A DNA stretch of 5,287 nt from an uncultured Bacilli bacterium (GCA_947632625.1 CANRPZ010000067.1:1-5287); one strand, 5' to 3'. Numbered from the stretch's first letter, positions 1-5,132 are shown. Notes: generated by a model from the sequence alone, not told the origin. Program-made: numbers and translations.

Positions 1-854
1 CCACCATTAAAATGGATGGGAATAAGTTTATCATTGATGCTAAAGAATTAAAAGGTGCTGAAATTTCTTTGGATTTTGCTAGCGTTGGGGCAACAATTAA
101 TTTAATGCTTGCTGCTGTGAAAGCAACGGGAAAAACTATAATCTATAATGCTGCCAAGGAACCTGAAATTGTTAATGTTGCCAGTTTTTTAAACAATATG
201 GGTGCTAAAATCCATGGGGCTGGAACAAGTACGATCACTATTGTAGGGGTTTGTAAGCTAAAAAAGGCAATTGCAGAGGTTATTCCGGATCGAATAGAAG
301 CAGGGACTTATCTTATTGCAGGAGCTTTAATAGGAGAAAACTTAACTATTGCTAATATTATTCCAGAGCATTTATCAAGTTTGCTAGGAAAATTTAGAGA
401 AATGAATATTCCTTATGTACTTAAAGATAATAACATTACTATAAGTAAATGTGAAAATTTTCTTTCAACGGATATCAAAACCCAAGTCTATCCTGGTTAC
501 CCTACAGATTTAGCCCAACCGATTTGTGTGTTACTTGCTAAAGCTAGGGGAGAGTCTCATATAATTGAAACTATCTATGAAAAAAGAATGGGACATGTTA
601 AATATTTGCAACAAATGGGCGTACAGATAGAGGTTCAAAATAATATAGAAACGATTAAAGGTCCTTGTAATTTTATTGGTACTGATGTGGAAGCTAGTGA
701 TTTAAGAGCAGGAGCAACCTTATTTCTTGCGGCTTTACTTGCAGAAGGGAAAACAACCATTTCTAATGTAGAATATATTTTGAGGGGATATGAAAATTTA
801 GTTAAAAAATTGTCAGATGTTGGTGCTAATATCCATATAGAAGAAATAAAATAG
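1..854 (+). CDS. murA: UDP-N-acetylglucosamine 1-carboxyvinyltransferase MurA, 5' end outside the window
   Basis: MurA transfers enolpyruvate from PEP to UDP-GlcNAc, the first committed cytoplasmic step of peptidoglycan synthesis. The frame is open from the window edge. ATG 12 is an internal Met, because the codons before it (ACC ATT AAA) continue the reading frame and the homology. About 284 of the usual 420 or so residues are present. Counting from ATG 12, visible MurA landmarks are LDFASVGAT (20-28), NAAKEPEIV (46-54), GAGT (69-72), YPGYPTDL with the conserved Asp at 166, DLRAGA with Arg232, and RGYENL with Arg258. These match E. coli D305, R371 and R397. The catalytic-loop Cys (E. coli C115) lies upstream of the window and cannot be checked. 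The stop TAG sits inside a terminator hairpin. Firmicutes often carry two MurA paralogues, and this fragment alone does not say which one it is. Confidence 0.96.
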   Translation, partial: TIKMDGNKFIIDAKELKGAEISLDFASVGATINLMLAAVKATGKTIIYNAAKEPEIVNVASFLNNMGAKIHGAGTSTITIVGVCKLKKAIAEVIPDRIEAGTYLIAGALIGENLTIANIIPEHLSSLLGKFREMNIPYVLKDNNITISKCENFLSTDIKTQVYPGYPTDLAQPICVLLAKARGESHIIETIYEKRMGHVKYLQQMGVQIEVQNNIETIKGPCNFIGTDVEASDLRAGATLFLAALLAEGKTTISNVEYILRGYENLVKKLSDVGANIHIEEIK

Positions 855-880
855 TAGTAGAAATACTGCTATTTTTGTTT
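848..880 (+). terminator. Intrinsic terminator of murA, overlapping its stop codon
   Basis: Bases 848-859 pair with 864-875, giving a 12-bp stem with one G-T wobble closed by a GAAA tetraloop. The T tract TTTTTGTTT runs from 872 to 880. The murA stop TAG (852-854) lies in the left arm. The stem is A/T-rich at its base and the T tract is broken by one G, so termination may be partial. The next gene's Shine-Dalgarno starts at 881 with no visible promoter in the gap, so some read-through could supply that gene. Confidence 0.75.
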
Positions 881-890
881 GGGGGAAAAT

Positions 891-1592
891 ATGAAATATA
901 AAATATTAATTATCATTTTTTTAAGTACTTTATTTACTGCTTTGATTTATTTTTGGACGGATAAAGATAATTTAAATATTTTAGCTTTGGGGGATGGAAT
1001 TTCTACTGGTATGACACCCTATCAAATAGAAGGGTATAATTATAATGATTATTTAAAGGACTATTTACAAAATAAACATCAATTAGAGAACTATTATAAA
1101 AATTTTAATGAAATAGATGAAACAGCAAGTCATTTACTATCTAAAATTAATAGCAATTTAGAAAATAGTTCTAAAACCATTAAAATAAAGCAAGCCATCA
1201 AAGAAGCCGATATTATTACAATTTCTCTTGGAATGGATGAACTAAATAACTATGCTCGAAAAAATTATTTGGGGTCAAGTAAAATAAATGGTTTTTTGGC
1301 AAAATATGATGAGGTATTAAAAGAAATTCGGAAATTAAATAATAAAAAAATATATCTTTTAAGTTTATATAAAACCAATTTACTCAATGATACAAAAGTT
1401 AAAAAACTTAATCAGGCTTTGCTTGATTTATCTAAAAAATATAAAGTAACGTTTGTCGATATTACGGATATTACTACACATAAAGACTTTTTTTTAGATA
1501 CTCACAATTATTACTTGAATTACAAAGGCCAAGAATTCATTTTTCAAAAAATCCAAAATAGTAATGAAAGTACTACTTTTCAAATTATTTAA
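891..1592 (+). CDS. SGNH/GDSL-hydrolase-fold protein, apparent pseudoenzyme with N-terminal membrane anchor
   Basis: A 233-residue protein. ATG 891 is chosen because GGGGGA (881-886) lies at normal Shine-Dalgarno distance; an in-frame TTG at 879 would put that site inside the gene. Residues 3-22 are a hydrophobic signal or anchor after MKYK, so the rest should lie outside the membrane. The fold is recognised from the SGNH block order: LALGDGISTG (31-40, block I), NFNEIDETASHLL (71-83, block II), DIITISLGMDEL (107-118, block III) and THNYYLNYKGQEF (204-216, block V). Each block has lost its key residue: Ser to Gly36, Gly to Asp76, Asn to Asp116, and His to Tyr208 in an ungapped alignment. Asp203 and His205 are nearby but wrongly spaced for a DxxH dyad. 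Active members are lipases, esterases or deacetylases of wall or lipid substrates. This one may bind rather than cleave, or use another site. The fold call is fairly confident; the function is unknown. Confidence 0.7.
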   Translation: MKYKILIIIFLSTLFTALIYFWTDKDNLNILALGDGISTGMTPYQIEGYNYNDYLKDYLQNKHQLENYYKNFNEIDETASHLLSKINSNLENSSKTIKIKQAIKEADIITISLGMDELNNYARKNYLGSSKINGFLAKYDEVLKEIRKLNNKKIYLLSLYKTNLLNDTKVKKLNQALLDLSKKYKVTFVDITDITTHKDFFLDTHNYYLNYKGQEFIFQKIQNSNESTTFQII

Positions 1593-1598
1593 AAAGAT

Positions 1599-1627
1599 AA
1601 ATATTTTTTTAGTATGCTTCATAAATA
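1599..1627 (+). promoter_or_regulatory. Possible sigma-E-type promoter for yabP-yabQ
   Basis: AAATATT at 1599-1605 resembles the sigma-E -35 element, and CATAAATA at 1620-1627 partly resembles its -10 element CATACAnT, with a 14-base spacer. No convincing sigma-A promoter was seen in this gap. Bacillus yabP is known to be made in the sporulating mother cell, which is why this pattern was looked for. Against it, the region is very A/T-rich, two -10 positions mismatch, and the implied start near 1634 falls at the edge of the Shine-Dalgarno. Confidence 0.22.
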
Positions 1628-1648
1628 TTATTAAGGAGCGTGTTTATT

Positions 1649-1939
1649 ATGGATAAAGAAGTGGATAATCTATTACTTGGTGGCCATGAACTTAAAATGA
1701 ATGATCGTAGAGAAATATTCTTAACGGGTATTAAAAAGATTGATAGTTTTGATAATGAAGAATTCTTGATGGAAAGTAATATGGGAATGCTTTTGCTTAA
1801 AGGTTCTAATCTTGAAATTATTAAATTAGATACGCACGATGGAAACGTAAAAATAAAAGGAAAAATAAATAGTTTTACTTATTTAGAAGGAGACGGAAAA
1901 CAAGAAAAAGAAAGTTTCTTTAGTAAATTATTTAAATAA
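1649..1939 (+). CDS. yabP: Sporulation protein YabP (YabP/YqfC family)
   Basis: A 96-residue protein with the YabP core: LTGIKKIDSFDNEEFLMES (25-43), MGMLLLKG (45-52), LEIIKLD (55-61), GNVKIKGKINSFTYLE (65-80) and the C-terminal FFSKLFK (90-96). It covers the whole family length. In Bacillus, YabP is a mother-cell sporulation protein needed for proper spore development; its biochemical role is not established. ATG 1649 is chosen because AAGGAG (1633-1638) lies 10 bases upstream. The in-frame GTG at 1640 is only one base from that site and cannot use it. The stop TAA overlaps the yabQ ATG as TAATG, the same order as yabP-yabQ in endospore formers. Identification is strong. Whether this organism completes sporulation cannot be read from the window. 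Confidence 0.93.
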   Translation: MDKEVDNLLLGGHELKMNDRREIFLTGIKKIDSFDNEEFLMESNMGMLLLKGSNLEIIKLDTHDGNVKIKGKINSFTYLEGDGKQEKESFFSKLFK

Positions 1940-2244
1940 TGAACTATAAAATTCAACTTTTGTCTTTTCTTGTTTCCTTTCTTTTTGGTATTTTCTTTTA
2001 TTTTACGAGTTTATTAAATCATAAGATGATTGCTAAACAAAATTCTATTTTAAAATATGCTACAACTTTATTGTACATTGTTGTTATTTCTTTACTTTAT
2101 GTACTTTTAATGTATAAAGTAAATTATGGTGTTATTCATATTTATTTTTTGATTGTTTTATTTTTAGGGTTTTATTGTGGATGGTTATACTGTCAAAAAT
2201 TTAAAAAATTTTGTAAAGTTAAGAAGAAAAAATTGAAAGACTAA
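1939..2244 (+). CDS. yabQ: Spore cortex biosynthesis protein YabQ, short form
   Basis: A 101-residue membrane protein with about three helices (roughly 6-25, 39-58 and 66-86) and a basic tail (KKFCKVKKKKLKD). The stretch NYGVIHIYFLIVLFLGFYCG (62-81) has the YabQ pattern N-x-G-x(3)-x-Y followed by a Gly-containing helix. Position right after yabP and before divIC supports the call. Bacillus YabQ sits in the membranes around the forespore and is needed for cortex formation; it is about twice this length, so this is a minimal form. No Shine-Dalgarno is visible before ATG 1939 (upstream bases are A/T only). The start shares a base with the yabP stop, so translation probably depends on coupling to yabP. 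The last codons of the gene contain the -35 element of the divIC promoter. Confidence 0.82.
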   Translation: MNYKIQLLSFLVSFLFGIFFYFTSLLNHKMIAKQNSILKYATTLLYIVVISLLYVLLMYKVNYGVIHIYFLIVLFLGFYCGWLYCQKFKKFCKVKKKKLKD

Positions 2245-2261
2245 TTTTTTGGTGCTATAAT
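2233..2261 (+). promoter_or_regulatory. Vegetative sigma-A promoter for divIC, inside the 3' end of yabQ
   Basis: TTGAAA at 2233-2238, a 17-base spacer, and TATAAT at 2256-2261 preceded by TGC (2253-2255), an extended -10. Transcription would start near 2268, leaving a leader of about 18 bases with an AGGA-type Shine-Dalgarno (around 2274-2279) before ATG 2286. The -35 lies in yabQ codons and the -10 lies just after the yabQ stop. This is close to the best possible fit, so divIC need not depend on the sporulation genes. Confidence 0.85.
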
Positions 2262-2285
2262 TCAATTTAAGGTAGGAAGATTGCC

Positions 2286-2588
2286 ATGAAAAAAAAGGTA
2301 AAGAATAAAACTAGATTTCGTTTAAAATTATTATCTTTTATTATTATCCTTTTAGTAGGAACCATTATAACAAGTGTTTATAAGGATCTTATGCAAGTTC
2401 TTAATAATAAAAATGAAATTGCCCTATTAAATAACAAATACAATTCTTTATTACATGAAGAGGAATCCTTGCAATCTGAAATAACTAAATTACAAGATAA
2501 TGACTATGTTGCTCGTTATGCGAGAGAAAAGTATTTATATACTTTACCAAATGAAATAATTATTAAATTACCAACAAATGAAGAGTGA
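2286..2588 (+). CDS. divIC: Cell division protein DivIC/FtsB-type septum formation initiator
   Basis: A 100-residue bitopic membrane protein. It has a basic cytoplasmic N-terminus (KKKVKNKTRFRLK, 2-14), one transmembrane helix (about 15-31), and an extracytoplasmic coiled coil rich in Leu, Glu and Asn (about 34-70). The family signature follows: LQDNDYVARYAREKYLYTLPNE (69-90), ending in IIIKLP. DivIC works with FtsL and DivIB/FtsQ in the divisome to control septal wall synthesis. Length is near the family norm. It follows yabP-yabQ as in Bacillus, has its own promoter (2233-2261) and is closed at once by a terminator that contains its TGA stop, so it looks monocistronic. Confidence 0.93.
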   Translation: MKKKVKNKTRFRLKLLSFIIILLVGTIITSVYKDLMQVLNNKNEIALLNNKYNSLLHEEESLQSEITKLQDNDYVARYAREKYLYTLPNEIIIKLPTNEE

Positions 2589-2603
2589 AAAACTCTTTTT
2601 TTT
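2581..2603 (+). terminator. Intrinsic terminator of divIC, overlapping its stop codon
   Basis: AAGAGT (2581-2586) pairs with ACTCTT (2592-2597) around the loop GAAAA, followed by a run of eight T (2596-2603) that overlaps the right arm. The stop TGA (2586-2588) is formed by the last stem base and the loop. The stem is short (6 bp), but its position and T run are typical. Confidence 0.7.
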
Positions 2604-2624
2604 ATATTCTTTTTTTTGTATAAT
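2596..2624 (+). promoter_or_regulatory. Probable promoter of the degenerate ecfA pair
   Basis: TATAAT at 2619-2624 is a perfect -10 placed between the divIC terminator and ATG 2649. The -35 position (17-base spacer, 2596-2601) holds only T and fits poorly. The expected start is near 2631. The short leader holds GGTGGG (2638-2643) as a weak Shine-Dalgarno. Confidence 0.5.
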
Positions 2625-2648
2625 ACTAAATAAAGTTGGTGGGTTTTC

Positions 2649-3374
2649 ATGAAAAAATTATTAGAAATTCAAAATTTAAATTTAGTTAAGCAAAAAAACA
2701 CAATATTAAATCAACTTACTTTAAATTTTTATAAAGGTGTATCGGTATTTATTTGTGGAACGAGTGCAAGTGGAAAAACAAGTCTTTTAAAAGCAATTGC
2801 AGGAGTTCATAAATATACGGGACATATTTTAAAATATGGCAAAGTAGAGGTAATCGTCGATTTAAAGAACGATCAAGAAACAATAAAGGCAGAGCTTGAC
2901 TATGATAATTTAAATGAAACGCAAAAACGTATTGTTCACCAATTTATTAATCCGCGAATCCTAGAGAATAAGAATGAGGAAACGAATGAAGAAACCAAAA
3001 TTCTGATTGTACTTTGTAAAGCTTTTTTAAAAGAACCCGATTTATTATTTGTTGATCAATTTTTCTTTAAGTTGTCTTCTAAAAATTTAAAAAAAGTTTT
3101 TTGTTATGCTAAAAAAAAGGGAATTACTTTGGCTGTTGTATCAAATGATATTGAGCAAGCATTAAATTTTTCTTACATGATTGTTTTAGACCAAGGTCGG
3201 GTTGCTATAGAAGGAAAAACTTTACAAGTTTTAGAACAGGAAAAAATATTGAAAAGACTTGGTATTGGACTACCATTTTATGTGGATTTATCCATTCAAT
3301 TAAAACTATATGGTCTTATTCAAAAAATTTATGTAACGAAAGAAGAATTGCGAGGTGCTCTATGGAAAAAATAG
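2649..3374 (+). CDS. ecfA1: Degenerate EcfA1-like ABC ATPase subunit, probably hydrolysis-dead
   Basis: A 241-residue protein (EcfA1 is usually about 280). EcfA1 energises vitamin or metal uptake by ECF transporters as a heterodimer with EcfA2. Kept here: the N-terminal strand LLEIQNLNL (4-12), Walker A GTSASGKTS (37-45), Walker B LLFVD (132-136), and an EcfA1-like C-terminal domain with RLGIGLPF (203-210), LYGL (220-223), TKEELRGALWK (230-240). Lost: the Q-loop Gln (Asp71 in its place), the LSGGQ signature (TNEET, 112-116), the catalytic Glu after Walker B (Gln137), the D-loop Asp (LSS, 142-144), and the H-loop His (Asn166 in VVSND). The segment between Walker A and the signature is shortened. 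It could bind ATP but should not turn it over. The frame is intact and the next gene overlaps by 13 bases, which argues for a maintained protein and not a dead gene. Orthology to EcfA1 rests on the C-terminal domain and on position before truA. Confidence 0.8.
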   Translation: MKKLLEIQNLNLVKQKNTILNQLTLNFYKGVSVFICGTSASGKTSLLKAIAGVHKYTGHILKYGKVEVIVDLKNDQETIKAELDYDNLNETQKRIVHQFINPRILENKNEETNEETKILIVLCKAFLKEPDLLFVDQFFFKLSSKNLKKVFCYAKKKGITLAVVSNDIEQALNFSYMIVLDQGRVAIEGKTLQVLEQEKILKRLGIGLPFYVDLSIQLKLYGLIQKIYVTKEELRGALWKK

Positions 3375-3988
3375 AAATAAAAAAAGAAGCTATTAATGCT
3401 TTGCAACTTAAAGATCCCCAAGTATTTTTAAAGGGAATGAATGTTATTACGTTACCAGAAACTACTGAAAATATTAGTGTAAAAAACTATATATTTAAAA
3501 AAACATCTTGTTTTGATCAAAGATTATTAGATAGTTTAAAATTGGTAAACTTAAACGAAGCTATATTAAATAGAAAAATTTTAGTGCTTTCTTCTTCAGA
3601 AAAAATAAAAATAGAATTGGCTATTCATTTAATTCAAAATACAGCAGTTCTTTACCTTTATGAATTCGATCGATATTTTATGGAAAAGGATTTATTGTTT
3701 TTTAAAAAGTTATTTAAAAAACTAGTGACAAAGTATCATAAAACAATTTGCTTTATTAATTGTCATCTTTCTTTTTTGCTTGATTTCGCCCAATATTATT
3801 GTCTTGAAAAAAAGAAAAATCAATTTATCGAAATAGAAAATCCAACCTTTTATGAAAAGGAACTATTAAATTATGTCGAGTTACCAAAAATAGTAGAATT
3901 TATAAACTATATTAATGAAGAGGGTAAAAAAATAAATCAATATGTGGACTTAAAAGAATTATTAAAAGCCATATTTAGGGAAGTGTAA
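3362..3988 (+). CDS. ecfA2: Degenerate EcfA2-like subunit lacking Walker A
   Basis: A 208-residue protein (EcfA2 is usually 280-290). Read against EcfA2, residues 26-47 match the Q-loop region (LPETTENISVKNYIF, compare QxPExQxFexTVexDIaFG). LKLVNLNEAILNRKILVLSSSE (59-80) matches the helix leading to LSGGQ, here LSSSE. AVLYLYEF (95-102) matches Walker B, with Tyr100 in place of Asp and Glu101 kept. ICFINCHL (129-136) matches the H-loop, with Cys134 at the His position. The tail YVELPKIVEFINYINEEG...VDLKELLKAIF (171-205) is the EcfA2 C-terminal domain. The Walker A portion, about 85 residues, is absent, so it cannot bind ATP in the normal way. ATG 3362 has GAGGTG (3352-3357) and overlaps the previous gene by 13 bases. 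A partner protein for the gene product before it is the likely role; no ecfT follows. Confidence 0.7.
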   Translation: MEKIEIKKEAINALQLKDPQVFLKGMNVITLPETTENISVKNYIFKKTSCFDQRLLDSLKLVNLNEAILNRKILVLSSSEKIKIELAIHLIQNTAVLYLYEFDRYFMEKDLLFFKKLFKKLVTKYHKTICFINCHLSFLLDFAQYYCLEKKKNQFIEIENPTFYEKELLNYVELPKIVEFINYINEEGKKINQYVDLKELLKAIFREV

Positions 3989-3990
3989 GT

Positions 3991-4713
3991 ATGCGTTATT
4001 TTATAAAATATTCGTATGATGGGAGCCATTTTAATGGGTTTCAACGTCTTAAAGATAAAGCAAGTGTTCAAGGTACTTTAGAAAGGGCTTTAACGATTCT
4101 TAATAAGCAACCTATTTTGATTAAAGGCTGTGGTAGAACAGATGTAGGTGTTCACGCTAATGGTGGTGTTGCGCATTTTGATTTAGATGTGTCTATTCCA
4201 GAAAATCGCTTGGTTAAAGCTTTAAATCGTATTGTGCATCCTTATATTCATGTTTTAGAATGTAAAAGTGTTGAGGATTCTTTCCATGCTCGTTTCTCTG
4301 TGAAAGAAAAAAAATATGTATATAAAATATGGTGTGGAGCATATGACCCTAAAAAATATGATTACTATCTTATGTATGATAAAAAAATAAGTCTTAAAAA
4401 GTTAAGAGAGTGCGCTAAAATTTTTGTTGGGTGCCATGATTTTCATAATTTTGTTTCGGGAGAAAGAGAAAACTCTAATGGAACGATTTATCAAATTAAG
4501 GTTAAAAAAAGAAAGAATTTGGTAGAAATTACCTTTAGAGGAAAGAGTTTCTATCGCTATATGGTACGAAATTTAGTAGGTGCATTTCTTCTTTACAACG
4601 AAGGAAAATGTGCTATAATAGACCTCAAAAAAATGTTGGAGAAAGACTACTACAAGAAGCTTGCAACGGCTCCAGCCAATGGTTTATATTTGGAAAGTGT
4701 TTATTATGAATGA
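3991..4713 (+). CDS. truA: tRNA pseudouridine synthase A
   Basis: A 240-residue full-length TruA, which converts U38-U40 of the tRNA anticodon arm to pseudouridine. Motifs in order: YSYDGSHFNGFQ (7-18); CGRTDVGVHA (47-56) with catalytic Asp51; FHARFSVKEKKYVYKI (98-113); GCHDFHNF (147-154); SFYRYMVRNLVG (186-197); and the C-terminal APANGLYLESV (227-237). All are intact, in contrast to the two genes before it. ATG 3991 lies 2 bases after the previous stop, with AGGGAAG (3977-3983) as Shine-Dalgarno. In many Firmicutes truA follows ecfA1-ecfA2-ecfT and precedes rplM, which is the same order here apart from the missing ecfT and the extra small gene downstream. Confidence 0.97.
   Translation: MRYFIKYSYDGSHFNGFQRLKDKASVQGTLERALTILNKQPILIKGCGRTDVGVHANGGVAHFDLDVSIPENRLVKALNRIVHPYIHVLECKSVEDSFHARFSVKEKKYVYKIWCGAYDPKKYDYYLMYDKKISLKKLRECAKIFVGCHDFHNFVSGERENSNGTIYQIKVKKRKNLVEITFRGKSFYRYMVRNLVGAFLLYNEGKCAIIDLKKMLEKDYYKKLATAPANGLYLESVYYE
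4592..4619 (+). promoter_or_regulatory. Possible internal promoter in truA for the downstream 97-residue gene
   Basis: TTTACA (4592-4597), a 16-base spacer, and TATAAT (4614-4619) preceded by TGC (4611-4613), an extended -10. A transcript would start near 4626, about 80 bases before ATG 4706. The fit is close to consensus, but the bases also encode TruA residues around LYNEGKCAII, and A/T-rich coding sequence yields such matches by chance. Confidence 0.45.
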
Positions 4714-4999
4714 AAAAGGATTTAGCGAAGAATTAAACAAGCGTTTTAACGATCTAGCCACTTTATTTTATCAATTAAATCAATGTAGTGAAGAAAGTAA
4801 AATAGAGTTGCATTCGAATATTTTAATTAAATTAAGTTGTTTTAGTCATTTCTTAATAGAACATAGTTCTTATATAAAAGAATTGTCCAAAGAATACTTA
4901 AGTATGATTTATACCTTGTTAAGTCTTGCTAAAGCAGAAAGTTTGAGTAGTGCTTTTGAACTTGAGGGTATTTTAGAATCCCAAGGAATAAGTAGATAG
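4706..4999 (+). CDS. Unrecognised 97-residue, mostly helical soluble protein
   Basis: I do not recognise this family. ATG 4706 is preferred because GGAAAG (4692-4697) sits 8 bases upstream, and because it overlaps the truA stop by 8 bases (ATGAATGA), a typical coupled start. In-frame TTG 4661 and ATG 4679 lie deeper in truA and lack such a site. The protein has no signal peptide or membrane helix. It looks like three or four amphipathic helices: about 6-26 (SEELNKRFNDLATLFYQLNQ), 29-51, 54-75 and 82-92, with few Gly or Pro until the end (QGISR). Two Cys (27, 45) do not form a metal motif. Codon use resembles its neighbours. The good Shine-Dalgarno, stop overlap and possible private promoter support a real gene. 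It interrupts the usual truA-rplM adjacency. Confidence 0.7.
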   Translation: MNEKGFSEELNKRFNDLATLFYQLNQCSEESKIELHSNILIKLSCFSHFLIEHSSYIKELSKEYLSMIYTLLSLAKAESLSSAFELEGILESQGISR

Positions 5000-5017
5000 G
5001 AGAGAGTAGACTGTTGA

Positions 5018-5049
5018 TTTAAATATTTGTTGTAGTGAAGATATTTAAA
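5018..5049. repeat. Perfect 9-bp A/T inverted repeat with 14-base loop
   Basis: TTTAAATAT (5018-5026) is the exact inverse complement of ATATTTAAA (5041-5049). The stem is entirely A/T and has no T run after it, so it is unlikely to be a terminator. It could be an operator, an mRNA hairpin, or chance in A/T-rich sequence. Its left arm holds the TAA that blocks the frame of the small ORF next to it. Confidence 0.4.
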
Positions 5050-5118
5050 GAAGCATTAGAACTTTATAATGGTGAAGATTTTCATAAATTACAAGAAAAT
5101 TATGTAAAAACGCGATAA
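5035..5118 (+). pseudogene. Short ORF or remnant of a decayed small gene
   Basis: From GTG 5035 a frame runs to TAA 5116 and encodes 27 residues (KIFKEALELYNGEDF, then HKLQENYVKTR) with a helix-like, protein-like composition. No Shine-Dalgarno precedes GTG 5035. A good one, AGGAGAGA (4998-5005), lies ahead of TTG 5014 in the same frame, but TAA at 5020 stops that reading after two codons. In the frame ending at 5048, VDLNICCSEDI is readable directly upstream, and loss of a single base near 5046 would fuse it to KEALELYNGEDF. A former small gene broken by one or two small changes fits best. A genuine micropeptide or plain chance remains possible. Confidence 0.25.
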
Positions 5119-5132
5119 AAGTGCAAATTTGT

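Noticed and set aside
138..150. Two TATAAT matches inside murA
   Set aside because: They fall in conserved murA codons, with no -35 and no gene start nearby.
879..890. Earlier in-frame TTG start for the SGNH-like protein
   Set aside because: It would place the strong GGGGGA Shine-Dalgarno inside the gene and has no site of its own; ATG 891 fits better.
1488..1495. Run of eight T in the SGNH-like gene as a phase-variation tract
   Set aside because: Homology continues in frame on both sides, and runs of this length are common in such A/T-rich coding sequence.
1640..1648. In-frame GTG start for yabP
   Set aside because: It is one base from AAGGAG, too close to be used; ATG 1649 is at workable distance and gives the family N-terminus.
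1907..1921. Inverted repeat AAAGAAA-G-TTTCTTT near the end of yabP
   Set aside because: It encodes the conserved KESFF stretch, leaves almost no loop, and has no terminator-like T run.
3340..3380. The two ecfA-like genes as one gene split by a frameshift
   Set aside because: Each has its own EcfA C-terminal domain and they match different paralogues; the second also has its own Shine-Dalgarno, so they are two overlapping genes.
4661..4705. Longer version of the 97-residue protein starting at TTG 4661 or ATG 4679
   Set aside because: The extra residues are read from conserved truA codons (the APANGLYL region) in another frame, and no ribosome binding site supports them.
2586..4713. TGA read as Trp, as in Mycoplasma
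   Set aside because: divIC and truA end at TGA exactly where their families end, and Trp residues are encoded by TGG.
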